A DNA stretch of 64,000 nucleotides from JAVVHH01 sp963848035 (GTDB taxonomy: Bacteria; Pseudomonadota; Alphaproteobacteria; Acetobacterales; Acetobacteraceae): assembly GCA_963848035.1 (NCBI GenBank), contig CAWKCD010000001.1, positions 496,001 to 560,000 of the forward strand, read 5' to 3'. The notes beneath the pieces were generated by a model that saw nothing but the letters and a program-made list of their open reading frames with translations, made no database searches and was not told the origin of the DNA. Positions 9,764 to 18,463 of the stretch are shown here, piece after piece (within the stretch, counting starts at the first letter, position 1; the number at the start of each line of letters is the position of its first letter). Made by a program: the position numbers and the translations under genes.

Positions 9764-12100
9764 ATGAACGTCGCGTTCAACCCGAATTCCGAGAAATTTG
9801 CCGTCGGCCAGCCCGTCTCGCGCAAGGAAGACCCCGTCCTGCTCCGCGGCGAAGGCCGCTACACCGACGACCTCAACCTCCCCGGCCAACTCCACGCCGT
9901 CTTCGTCCGCAGCCGCTATGCCCACGGCGCCCTCCGCAGCGTCGACACCGCCGACGCCAAGGCCATGCCGGGCGTGATCACCATCCTCACCGTCGCCGAA
10001 CTCGAGCAGCACGGCATCAAGCCGATGCAGGCCGCCAGCGGCACCAATGTCGACGGCACGCCGACGCCAAAGCCCCGCCAGATGGCCCTCGCCGGCGCCA
10101 AGGTCCGCTATGTCGGCGATCCCATCGCTTGCGTCGTCGCCGAGACCGCCCAGGCCGCCAAGGACGCCGCCGAGGCGGTCATGGTCGACATCGACCCGCT
10201 GCCTGCGGTCACCTCCGCCCGCGCCGCCGCCCAGCCCGGCGCCCCGCTCCTGCACGACGACGCCCCGGGTAACGTCATGATGACGTACCACCACGGCGAC
10301 ACCGAAGCCGTCGCCGCCGCCTTCGCCAAGGCCGCCCACGTCACCCGGCTCTCGCTGCGCAACAGCCGGATCGTCGTCGCCGCCATGGAGCCCCGCTCCG
10401 CCATCGGCGATTTCGACGGCAACCGCTACACCCTTCGCCTCGGCTGTCAGGGCGCCTTCGGCATGCGCAGCGGCATCAAGGACGTCATGGGCGTGCCCGC
10501 CGAGCAGGTCCACGTGCTCACCGGCAATGTCGGCGGCTCCTTCGGCATGAAGGCCTCCGTCTACCCGGAATATCCGTGCCTCCTGCTCGCCGCCAAGCTG
10601 CTCGGCAAGCCCGTCAAATGGACCGACGAGCGCTCCGAGAGCTTCCTCTCGGACAGCCACGGCCGCGACCACGAGACCGACGCCGAACTCGCACTGGACG
10701 CCGAAGGCAAGTTCCTCGCCGTCCGCTTCCACGTCTACGGCAATGTCGGCGCCTATCTCAGCAACGCCGCCACCCTGCCGATGACCACCAACACCACCAA
10801 GAACGCGATCGGCGTCTACCGCACCCCGCTGATCGAGGTGACCTCGGCCTGCATGTTCACCAACACCACCCCCGTCGGCGCCTACCGCGGCGCCGGGCGC
10901 CCCGAGGGCAACTACTACATGGAGCGGCTGGTCGAGACCGCCGCCGCCGAGATGGGCATCGACCGCGTCGAACTGCGCCGCCGCAACCACATCCAGCCCG
11001 AGCAGATCCCCTACAAGGCCCCGTCGGGCATGAACTACGACAGCGGCAACTTCCCCCGCCTGCTCGACCGCGCCCTCGAGGACGCCGATTGGGACGGCTT
11101 CGCAGCCCGGCGACGCGAAAGCGCCGCCCGCGGCAAGCTCCGCGGCCGCGGCATCGGCCAATACCTCGAAGTCACCGCGCCCCCCAACGCCGAGATGGGC
11201 GGCATCCGCTTCGAGGATGACGGCACCGTCACCATCGTCACCGGCACGCTCGACTACGGCCAGGGCCACGCCACGCCCTTCGCCCAGGTCCTCTGCGACC
11301 GCCTCGGCGTGCCCTTCGACAAGGTCCGCCTGCTCCAGGGCGACAGCGACCAGCTCATCGCCGGCGGCGGCACCGGCGGCAGCCGCTCCATCATGGCCTC
11401 CGGCGGCGCGATCGTCGCCGCCTCCAACCTCTGCATCGAGCGCGGCAAGCCGATCGCCGCCCACGCCCTCGAGGCCGCAACCGCCGACATCGAGTTCGAA
11501 CGCGGCCGCTTCGTCATCGCCGGCACCGACCGCGGCATCGGCATCATGGAACTCGCCGCCCAGCTCCGCCAGGGCATGGCGCTCCCCGACGGCGTGCCCG
11601 ACACGCTCGACGTCGAGACCACCGATAAATACGGCGACTCCGCCTTTCCCAACGGCGTCCACGTCGCCGAGGTCGAGGTGGACGAGGAGACCGGCGAGGC
11701 CGAGGTGGTCCGCTACCACATGACCGGCGACTTCGGCACAATCGTCAACCCGATGCTGGTCGAGGGCCAGGCTCATGGCGGCGTCGTCCAAGGCATCGGC
11801 CAGGCCCTGCTCGAAGCCCTCGCCTATGACGAGGACGGCCAGCTCATGACCGGCTCGTTCATGGACTACGCCCTCCCGCACGCTGTCCACGTCCCGGCCT
11901 TCTCGCCGATGCAGAGCTGCCCCACCCCGGCGCAGACCAACGTGCTCGGCGCCAAGGGCTGCGGCGAGGCCGGCTGCGCCGGCGCCCTCCCCGCGGTGAT
12001 GAACGCCCTCGTCGACGCGCTCCGTCCCCTCGGCGTCAAGCACTTGGACATGCCGGCCACCCCGCTGAAGATCTGGCAGGCGATGCAGGCCGCGGCATGA
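9764..12100 (+). CDS. Molybdopterin-dependent hydroxylase large subunit (xanthine dehydrogenase / form II CoxL-like)
   Basis: Catalytic Mo-subunit of the xanthine oxidase family, 778 residues. The N-terminal a/b hammerhead domain (RKEDPVLLRGEGRYTDD) is followed by the molybdopterin-binding domain with GGSFGMK near residue 262, the active-site loop GAYRGAGRP near residue 372 and the C-terminal GCGEAGC containing the catalytic Glu. The loop is AYRGAGR rather than AYRCSFR, so it is a form II enzyme and not a true CO dehydrogenase. No small iron-sulfur or FAD subunit gene lies beside it; the electron-transfer partners must be elsewhere. It is coupled to a pirin gene by ATGA. The substrate is unknown. 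Confidence 0.87.
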   Translation: MNVAFNPNSEKFAVGQPVSRKEDPVLLRGEGRYTDDLNLPGQLHAVFVRSRYAHGALRSVDTADAKAMPGVITILTVAELEQHGIKPMQAASGTNVDGTPTPKPRQMALAGAKVRYVGDPIACVVAETAQAAKDAAEAVMVDIDPLPAVTSARAAAQPGAPLLHDDAPGNVMMTYHHGDTEAVAAAFAKAAHVTRLSLRNSRIVVAAMEPRSAIGDFDGNRYTLRLGCQGAFGMRSGIKDVMGVPAEQVHVLTGNVGGSFGMKASVYPEYPCLLLAAKLLGKPVKWTDERSESFLSDSHGRDHETDAELALDAEGKFLAVRFHVYGNVGAYLSNAATLPMTTNTTKNAIGVYRTPLIEVTSACMFTNTTPVGAYRGAGRPEGNYYMERLVETAAAEMGIDRVELRRRNHIQPEQIPYKAPSGMNYDSGNFPRLLDRALEDADWDGFAARRRESAARGKLRGRGIGQYLEVTAPPNAEMGGIRFEDDGTVTIVTGTLDYGQGHATPFAQVLCDRLGVPFDKVRLLQGDSDQLIAGGGTGGSRSIMASGGAIVAASNLCIERGKPIAAHALEAATADIEFERGRFVIAGTDRGIGIMELAAQLRQGMALPDGVPDTLDVETTDKYGDSAFPNGVHVAEVEVDEETGEAEVVRYHMTGDFGTIVNPMLVEGQAHGGVVQGIGQALLEALAYDEDGQLMTGSFMDYALPHAVHVPAFSPMQSCPTPAQTNVLGAKGCGEAGCAGALPAVMNALVDALRPLGVKHLDMPATPLKIWQAMQAAA

Positions 12101-12975
12101 CCGCCGGGTCGGCCGTCGACCTCGTCATCGTCCCGCGCGCGCACGACCTCGGCGGCTTCGAGGTCCGCCGCGCGCTCCCGGCGACCGAGCGGCAGATGGT
12201 CGGCCCGTTCATCTTCTTCGACCAGATGGGCCCGGGCGAGTTCCTCACCGGCCGCGGCCTCGACGTCCGCCCGCATCCCCATATCGGCCTCTCCACCGTC
12301 ACCTATCTGTTCGACGGCGAGATCCTCCATCGCGACAGCCTCGGCTCCCGCCAGCCCATCGTGCCCGGCGACGTGAATTGGATGACCGCGGGTAACGGCA
12401 TCGCCCATTCCGAGCGCACGGACACGCTCAAGCGCGACCACACCAACCGCCTGTTCGGCATCCAATCCTGGGTCGCCCTGCCAAAGGATGCCGAAGAGAC
12501 CGCCCCCGCCTTCGCGCACCATGCCGCCGCCGAACTGCCTTTGCTCGTCGACACCGGCCTGACCGTGCGCCTGATCGCCGGTGAGGGCTGGGGCATGCGC
12601 GCCCCTGTCGCCGTCTCCTCCCCGCTCTTCTACGCCGACGCGACCCTCGCCCCCGGCATCGCCATGCCGCTGCCCGACCACCACGAGGAACGCGCCGCCT
12701 ACGTGCTCGATGGCGAGGTCGAGATTGCCGGCGACCGCTTCGAGCCCGGCCGGATGCTGGTCTTCCGCGCCGGCGACCACCTCTCGCTGCGCGCCGGCCC
12801 GAAAGGCGCGCGGATCCTGCTCCTCGGCGGCGCCGCCATGGACGGCCCCCGCTACCTCTTCTGGAACTTCGTCTCCTCGAGCGAGGACCGCATCGAACAA
12901 GCCAAAGCCGACTGGCGCGCCGGCCGCTTCGGCCTGGTCCCAGGCGACGAAACCGAGTTCATCCCCCTCCCTTAA
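12097..12975 (+). CDS. Pirin family protein (bicupin)
   Basis: A metal-binding bicupin of 292 residues. The pirin N-terminal cupin shows the metal ligands in RPHPHIGLSTVTY (two His near residues 59-61) and GNGIAHSERT (His and Glu near residues 103-107). The C-terminal cupin follows from about residue 170. Known pirins act as quercetin dioxygenases or as transcription cofactors; which applies here is not determined. The start overlaps the stop of the molybdenum hydroxylase gene, suggesting joint expression and possibly a role in aromatic compound oxidation (inference). Confidence 0.88.
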   Translation: MTAGSAVDLVIVPRAHDLGGFEVRRALPATERQMVGPFIFFDQMGPGEFLTGRGLDVRPHPHIGLSTVTYLFDGEILHRDSLGSRQPIVPGDVNWMTAGNGIAHSERTDTLKRDHTNRLFGIQSWVALPKDAEETAPAFAHHAAAELPLLVDTGLTVRLIAGEGWGMRAPVAVSSPLFYADATLAPGIAMPLPDHHEERAAYVLDGEVEIAGDRFEPGRMLVFRAGDHLSLRAGPKGARILLLGGAAMDGPRYLFWNFVSSSEDRIEQAKADWRAGRFGLVPGDETEFIPLP

Positions 12976-12976
12976 C

Positions 12977-13079
12977 CGTCATTGCGAGGAGCGAAGCGAC
13001 GCGGCAATCCAGAGCGGCACGGACCGCCCATGCCGTCCTTGGATCGCCACGCCGCCGAACGGCGGCTCGCGATGACGGA
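12977..13079. repeat. REP-like palindromic element, copy A
   Basis: An imperfect inverted repeat: the left end CCGTCATTGCGAG pairs with the right end CTCGCGATGACGG, and inner arms GGCAATCCAG / GGATCGCC also face each other around a core containing GCACGGACCGCCCATGCCG. The left arm holds the GAGCGAAGCGACG sequence familiar from proteobacterial intergenic REP-type repeats. It ends two bases before the stop codon of the GIY-YIG gene. A second copy lies on the other side of that gene and a partial one near 56.3 kb. Confidence 0.75.
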
Positions 13080-13080
13080 G

Positions 13081-13365
13081 CTAAATAATTTCCTGATAGA
13101 GATCCCGCCAGGCCGGGTTACCCACCTCGATCAACGCGATCTTCTTCGCCCGAGACCCCGCTTTGAGCTGCTTCTCCCGCGTAATCGCCGCCACCATGTC
13201 CTCGTATAATTCGAAATACACGAGGAGCTTGCACCCATACCGCGCCGTAAAACCCGGCACCTGCCCAATTCGATGCTCCCCCGCCCGCCGCACCAAGTCC
13301 GACGTCACCCCGACGTAAACCGTCCCATTCCGGCCACTAGCCATTAGATAAACCGCCGGCCTCAC
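13081..13365 (-). CDS. Small GIY-YIG nuclease superfamily protein, bracketed by REP-like repeats
   Basis: A 94-residue single-domain protein of the YhbQ/UPF0213-like GIY-YIG group. The domain starts at once: AVYLMASGRNGTVYVGVTSD carries the two motif Tyr positions (here Y-L-M and Y-V-G), followed by the conserved Arg in LVRRAGEHR and the acidic residue in EREKQ-like TREKQLKAG near residue 70. The GTG start is chosen because GGGGAGG lies seven bases upstream and because longer frames run into the flanking repeat. Repeat copies abut both ends. Role unknown: DNA nick/repair or repeat maintenance are guesses. Base composition looks slightly less GC-rich than in the neighbours. Confidence 0.8.
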   Translation of the reverse strand: MRPAVYLMASGRNGTVYVGVTSDLVRRAGEHRIGQVPGFTARYGCKLLVYFELYEDMVAAITREKQLKAGSRAKKIALIEVGNPAWRDLYQEII

Positions 13366-13387
13366 CCAGACGCCTCCCCACAGTAGC

Positions 13388-13490
13388 GCGTCATCGCGAG
13401 ACGCCTCCAGGCGCCGTACCGATCCAGGAATTGCACGGACTGCCCATGCCGCCCTGGATGGCCGCGTCGCTCCGCTCCTCGCCATGACGC
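13388..13490. repeat. REP-like palindromic element, copy B
   Basis: Second copy of the element: ends GCGTCATCGCGAG and CTCGCCATGACGC are inverted repeats, and the core GCACGGACTGCCCATGCCG matches copy A in the same orientation with one difference. Here the GAGCGGAGCGACGCGG arm is on the right side, while in copy A it is on the left, so the two arms that face away from the GIY-YIG gene correspond to each other. It starts 22 bases upstream of the GIY-YIG start codon. Confidence 0.75.
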
Positions 13491-13518
13491 CGGCGAGGCA
13501 TCCCGATGAGCGAGCCCC

Positions 13519-14965
13519 TTACCCCTTCCGGCTGAACTCCAACGTTCCGTCCACCAGCGGCGACAGCCGATAACTGATCAGATCCAGTATGTAGTTCTGA
13601 TAGATCCGCCAAGGCCGCTTGGTCCCCTGCTTCGGCAGCATCTCGATGCTCCGCTGCACGTAGCCCGACGTGAAATCGAGCAGCGGCAACGCGCCGGCCT
13701 CGGGATCAGGTCGGGGCGTACACGCCGCATATCCGTGCCGCTTCATGTAATTCAGCACCCGGCACACATACACGCAGGTCAACTCGCTCTTCAGCGTCCA
13801 ACTCGCGTTCGTATAGCCGAGCGACGTCGCCAGGTTCGGCACCCCGCCATACATCAGCCCGCGATAGCTCAGCGTCTTGCCGAAATCGACCGGCATGCCG
13901 TCCACCGCCACCTGCATCCCGCCCAACAGCTTCAACCGCAGCCCCGTGGCCGTCACGATGATGTCCGCCGGCAGCGTCCGCCCCGACTTCAGCGCCACGC
14001 CATCGCCCGTAAACCGCTCGATCTCGTCGGTCACGATCTCCGCCTTGCCGCCCTTGATCGCCCGGAACAAATCCCCGTCCGGCACCAGGCAAACGCGCTG
14101 GTCCCACGGCTTGTACCGCGGCGAGAAATGCGTCGCGACGTCGTAATCCGGGCCCAGATACTTCTGGATCGCCCCCATGATCTTCGCCTTCGTCTGCTCC
14201 GGACGCCCGCGCGCCACCCGGAACAGGAAGATCGTCAGCAGGATGTTCCGCCACCGCGCCAGCGTATACAGCAGCCGCGCCGGCAGATGCGGCCGCAGCC
14301 GGTCCGCCAATTTGTCCGTCGACGGCAGCGCCACGATGTATGTCGGCGACCGCTGCAGCATCACCGGCTGTGCACCGAGCTTGGCCAGCGCCGGCACCAG
14401 CGTCACCGCCGTCGCCCCCGACCCCACCACAACCACCCGCTTGCCGGCGACGTCGAGGTCCTCCGGCCAGGCCTGCGGATGCACCACCTGCCCCTGGAAC
14501 GAGTTCCCGCCCTGGGAAATCCGGCGTATAGCCGCCCGTGTAGTCGTAATAACCGCTGCACGTGAACAGGAAGCCGCAGGTGAACCGCACCCGCTCCCCT
14601 TCCCGCTCCGCCTCAACCGTCCACCGCGCCTCCGCGCTCGACCAGTCCGCCCGGACCACCTGATGGCCGAACCTGATGTGCCGCTCGATCCCGTATTCCC
14701 CGACGATCTCGTGCAAATACCGCAGGATCGACGGCCCATCCGCGATCACTTTCGGGTCCTTCCACGGATGGAACGCGAACCCCAGCGTATACATATCGGA
14801 ATCGGACCGAATCCCCGGATAGCGGAACAGGTCCCACGTCCCCCCGATCACCGCCCGCCCCTCGAGCAGCACGAAGCTCCGGTCCGGGCAGCGCTTCTGC
14901 AGATGCACCGCAGCCCCGATCCCCGACAGCCCGGCGCCGATGATCACCACATCGAAATGTTCCAT
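13519..14965 (-). CDS. ethA: Flavin-containing Baeyer-Villiger monooxygenase, EthA/MymA type; one +1 frame break
   Basis: Class B flavoprotein that inserts oxygen next to a ketone or oxidises S/N using NADPH and O2. About 481 residues after repair. The FAD-binding GAGLSGIGAA is at residues 10-19, the block LFRYPGIRSDSDMYTLGF is nearly identical to mycobacterial EthA, the Baeyer-Villiger fingerprint FxGxxxHxxxWP is seen as FQGQVVHPQAWP, and the NADPH motif VVGSGATAVTL follows. The frame is broken near 14505 inside DFPGR-NSFQG; one extra G explains it. It overlaps the hydrolase gene stop (TGATG) in an SDR-hydrolase-BVMO operon. Confidence 0.88.
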
Positions 14966-15937
14966 CAGGCCGCCGCCGCCCGGTCCGCTTCGGCCCGCGC
15001 CGCGACCCCCTCGATGAACGCTGCGGTCCGCGCCGGTACCGTGATCGGCAGCATGTGCCCGCCGTCCTTGAAGAACTCGAGACTTCGCGCCCGGGATGGC
15101 CGCTGCCGCCTCCGCCCCATGCGCCTGCGGATCGAGGATCCGGTCCCCCGTCCCGAACAGGATCCCCACCGGAAGCCTCAGTGACCCGTAGCGCGGCACC
15201 ATGTCCGGCAAATCGTCATTCACCACCACCAGGTCGCTCGATGCGCTGAAATAGCTCCCCGGCCGCAGGCTCAGCAGCCCACCCCCCGCCGTGCCGTAAT
15301 CGGCGGGGATCGGATCCGGCCCGAACACCTCGCCCAGCGCCACCCGCCCATGCCGCATCGCCGCCGGCACCGCCACCGTCCACGCCAGCAGCAGCCGCAG
15401 CCAGCGCGACTGCACCGCCAGCCCCCGGAACGGCTCCGGCACATGCTCCTGCACATGCGTCAGCGGCGCGATCAGCGCGAGCCCCGACACCGTCTCCGGA
15501 TGATCCAGCGCGAGCGCCAAGGCCAGCGCCCCGCCCAGCGAATGCCCCACGACCACAGGCCGCTCCAGCCCGAGCCGCCCGATCAGCGCAGCGATCGTCG
15601 CCGCCTGCCGACGGATGCCAGTCGCGGCATCGAACGGCCGCGTCGAATGGCCGCTGCCGGGCCGATCGAACGCCACCACCCGGAACCGCCGCGCCAACTC
15701 GTCGACCAGCGCCGGCGGGAAGTTCCGCGTCTGCCCGCCTAGCCCATGCACGAACAAGATCGGCCGCCCCGCCCCTTGGTCCGTATAGTGGATCCGCTGC
15801 CCATCGATCTCGATGAATTGCCCCGTCGGCGGCACCGCCGCATTGACCCGCCGCGCCGTCCACCAGGCGAACGCCGCCAGCCCGGCGCCCGTCAGCGCCG
15901 CCGCGCCCAATACACCCGAAACGATCTTCCCGTTCAT
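14965..15937 (-). CDS. Alpha/beta hydrolase with N-terminal membrane anchor; one +1 frame break
   Basis: Probable esterase/lipase of about 323 residues. The N-terminus has one hydrophobic helix (GVLGAAALTGAGLAAFAWW), then the hydrolase fold with HGLGGQ oxyanion region, nucleophile elbow GHSLGG near residue 128, the catalytic Asp region GTGDRILDP and the His in GGHM. The frame is broken near 15070: deleting one C after GTT CTT restores KDGGHMLPITVPA and the normal end. Translationally coupled to both neighbours (ATGA upstream, TGATG downstream). In an operon with a Baeyer-Villiger enzyme it could cleave the ester product, which is inference. Confidence 0.85.
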
Positions 15938-16767
15938 CGTGCGGCCCTCCGTGGCGACGACATCCGTTCCAGCCACGGCCAGTACGACACCGGCATGAAC
16001 CGCTCGATCGTCGACGCCAGCTTCGCGTCCTGCCCGACGATCACCCGCGGCCGCCGCCGCTCCACCGCCCGCACGATCGTCTCCCCCGCCACCTCCGGCG
16101 GCAGCCGCAGCGCGCGCTCGAACATCTTGCGCTGCCGTTCCAGCGACTCCCGCGGCACCTCCGCTCCGATCCGGGCATTCCGCGCGATCGACGTCGCCAC
16201 CCCGCCCGGATGCACCACCGTAACCCCAACGGGCGAGCCCCGCAGCTCCTGCCGCAGCGACTCCGAGAAGCCCCGCACCGCGAACTTGCTCGCGCAATAC
16301 GCGGTCTGACCCGGCGGCGCGATCAGCCCGAACAGGCTCGACAAATTCACCAGCCGCGCCTCGTCCGCCTCCCGCAGCACCGGCAGAAACGCGCGCGTCA
16401 TCCGCACCACGCCCCAAAAGTTGATGCTCAGCAGCCAATCGAAATCCGCCGCCGACACCTGCTCGAACGTCCCGCTCAGCGCCACCCCGGCATTGTTGAA
16501 CAGCAGCGCCGCCCCGCCATGCTCGCCCCGCACCACCGCCGGAAACGCCGCCACCGCCGCTTCGTCCGCCACGTCGAGCGCGTGGCTGCTCACCCGCACG
16601 CCCGTCCCGCTTGCCGACTGCACCGTCTCCGCCAGCCCGGCCGCATTGATGTCGGCCAACGCCAGATGGCACCCCCGCTTGGCCAAGCTCGAGGCGATCG
16701 CGCGCCCGATGCCGCTCCCCGCCCCCGTCACGATCGCCGTGCGACCCCGCAATTCGTAACTGGGCAT
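15934..16767 (-). CDS. Short-chain dehydrogenase/reductase
   Basis: NAD(P)-dependent oxidoreductase of 277 residues. It has the TGAGSGIG cofactor motif at residues 14-21, LFNNAG near residue 88, the catalytic Ser in VNLSSLFG and the YCASK catalytic pair near residue 157. The C-terminal tail (MPVSYWPWLERM) resembles SadH-like enzymes found with EthA/MymA-type monooxygenases. A GGGAG ribosome site precedes the ATG. First gene of the SDR-hydrolase-BVMO operon; a reasonable path would be alcohol to ketone, ketone to ester, then ester cleavage. Substrate unknown. Confidence 0.88.
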   Translation of the reverse strand: MPSYELRGRTAIVTGAGSGIGRAIASSLAKRGCHLALADINAAGLAETVQSASGTGVRVSSHALDVADEAAVAAFPAVVRGEHGGAALLFNNAGVALSGTFEQVSAADFDWLLSINFWGVVRMTRAFLPVLREADEARLVNLSSLFGLIAPPGQTAYCASKFAVRGFSESLRQELRGSPVGVTVVHPGGVATSIARNARIGAEVPRESLERQRKMFERALRLPPEVAGETIVRAVERRRPRVIVGQDAKLASTIERFMPVSYWPWLERMSSPRRAAR

Positions 16768-16791
16768 GCCTACTCCCGGTGTTGTTGGCCT

Positions 16792-16827
16792 CCTACCGTA
16801 TACGAGAGGAGACCCACGTTAACGTAA
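16792..16827. promoter_or_regulatory. Candidate operator region of the SDR-hydrolase-BVMO operon
   Basis: Two perfect short palindromes lie just upstream of the SDR gene: CGTATACG and ACGTTAACGT (10 bp). They sit 30-60 bases ahead of the start codon, where a repressor site would overlap a promoter; TATACG read on the minus strand could serve as a -10. No regulator gene is adjacent. The palindromes are short enough that function is only a suggestion. Confidence 0.3.
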
Positions 16828-16855
16828 GGGAACGCGGATCTTATTCAACAGACGA

Positions 16856-18415
16856 TCACGCCTTCCGAACCCCCCAGAACACCGGATAAGACGCCGCCAC
16901 GATGTCCTTCAGGCTGTCCCGCACCGCTGTCGGAAGGAACCGCTGCCCGACCGAGTAGAACGGCACGTGCTCGAACGCGAGACGCTGCATGTCGTCGCAG
17001 ATCGCCTTCTGCGCCGCGACATCCGGCGCGTCGAACCAGCGATCGCGCAACGTCTCCATCTCCGGATCCGTCGGCCAGCCGAACCAACCATCCGCACCAT
17101 TGCCGCGCATCGGGATGTGGCTCGCCGGGTTGGCGACCGTCATGCCCTCGTAGGTTGTCGCGAAGCTGCTCCACACGCCCGCCTCCTTACTGGCGCGGCG
17201 TTGCACCAGCGTGCCCCAATCCATGCTCTGGTAATCCACGGCTACGCCGACCTTCTCGAGCAGCTCGCGCCACACCTGGCTGTAGGCCTGCTGGTCGGCG
17301 TAATCCGACGGCGACATCAGGATCACCTTCTCGCCGCCGTATCCGCTCTCCCCCACCAGCCGCTTGGCGAGCGCCACGTCGCGCTTGCCCGTCAGCGCCT
17401 CCAGCCCCGCCGTGCTCGCCATCGGCAGCCCCGGCGTGAACACGCCCACCCCGGTCCGATACAGCTCGGTCTCGTCCCCATACGCCGCCTGCATGAACGC
17501 GGACTGATCGATCGCCGGCAGCAGCGCCCGCAGCAGCTTGCGGTTGTTGAACGGCGGATGGATATGGTTGACCGCCATCATCGCGATCGCGCCGACATTA
17601 TCGTTTGTCAGCACTTTCACACCCTTGGCGCGCCGCAACTGCGCCAGTAGGTCGAACAGCGGCTGCTCGACCCAATCGACCTCGTTGTTCTGCAGCGCCG
17701 CCGCCGCCGTCGCCTGGTCCGGCATCACCTGCCAGATCACTCGGTCGAAATTGACCACCTTGCCGCCCGCAGCCCCGTCCGGCGCCTCCTGCCGCGGCTC
17801 GTATTTCTCGTTTCGCGCATACACCGCCTGCGACCCCGAGACCCACTGGTCCCGCAAGAACTTGAACGGTCCCGAGCCGGTGAAATCCGTGATCTGCTCG
17901 AACGGGCTCGTCTTGGCCACCCGCTCCGGCATCACGAAGCACCAATCCGCCAGCGCCGTCGGCATCAGCGCATACGGCTTGCTCATGCGGATCTCGAAGA
18001 CCTTGTCGCTGACCGCCCGCATCTCGTCCGTCTGCGCCAGCATCCGCTGCCCCAGCCCGCGCCGCTTCGCCCAGCGCTGGATGCTCGCGATGCAATCCAC
18101 CCCGCGCACCGGCTCGCCGTCATGGAACGCGAGCCCGTCCCGAAGCGTGAACCGCCACGTCTTCCCGTCGTCCAGGATCTCGTGGCCCGCCACCATCTGC
18201 TTCTGCGGCTCGAGCTTCCGGTTCACGGCATACAGCGTGTCCCAGATCATCAGCCCGTGATTGCGCGCGAGCGTGGTGGTGGTCCAGACCGGATCCGGGT
18301 TGTTCAGGTTGCCCTGCGGCGCGAACCGCAACTCGCGCGTGCCCTGCGCCTGCGCCAGCGCCGGCCGGCTCAACGCCGCAGCCGCACCCGTCACGATGAA
18401 CTCACGTCGCTTCAT
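16856..18415 (-). CDS. Tat-exported peptide-binding protein (family 5 SBP), orphan
   Basis: A third family 5 solute-binding protein, 519 residues, related to the two in the importer operon (shared LRDGLAFHDGEPVRG block and FWGVRKA end). The signal is twin-arginine type (MKRREFIVTGAAAALS, cleavage after ALAQA). No permease or ATPase gene is next to it, so it probably supplies the DppBCD-type channel near the window start or another one. It is divergent from an M20 dipeptidase gene with 48 bases between starts, consistent with linked peptide uptake and breakdown. Confidence 0.88.
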   Translation of the reverse strand: MKRREFIVTGAAAALSRPALAQAQGTRELRFAPQGNLNNPDPVWTTTTLARNHGLMIWDTLYAVNRKLEPQKQMVAGHEILDDGKTWRFTLRDGLAFHDGEPVRGVDCIASIQRWAKRRGLGQRMLAQTDEMRAVSDKVFEIRMSKPYALMPTALADWCFVMPERVAKTSPFEQITDFTGSGPFKFLRDQWVSGSQAVYARNEKYEPRQEAPDGAAGGKVVNFDRVIWQVMPDQATAAAALQNNEVDWVEQPLFDLLAQLRRAKGVKVLTNDNVGAIAMMAVNHIHPPFNNRKLLRALLPAIDQSAFMQAAYGDETELYRTGVGVFTPGLPMASTAGLEALTGKRDVALAKRLVGESGYGGEKVILMSPSDYADQQAYSQVWRELLEKVGVAVDYQSMDWGTLVQRRASKEAGVWSSFATTYEGMTVANPASHIPMRGNGADGWFGWPTDPEMETLRDRWFDAPDVAAQKAICDDMQRLAFEHVPFYSVGQRFLPTAVRDSLKDIVAASYPVFWGVRKA

Positions 18416-18463
18416 GCAATCCCTCCATTGGCAGCCGAGACTGTAGCGGCATAAAACCGCCAC

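Noticed and set aside
9644..12043. A minus-strand open frame of 799 codons opposite the molybdenum hydroxylase gene
   Set aside because: Complementary to a complete, motif-bearing gene; composition is low-complexity (Gly, Ala, Asp, Val) and no domain is visible.
13706..16672. Apparent 988-residue chain covering SDR shadow, alpha/beta hydrolase and monooxygenase
   Set aside because: Result of single extra bases near 15070 and 14505; each protein has its own start, ribosome site or overlap junction and a conserved end.
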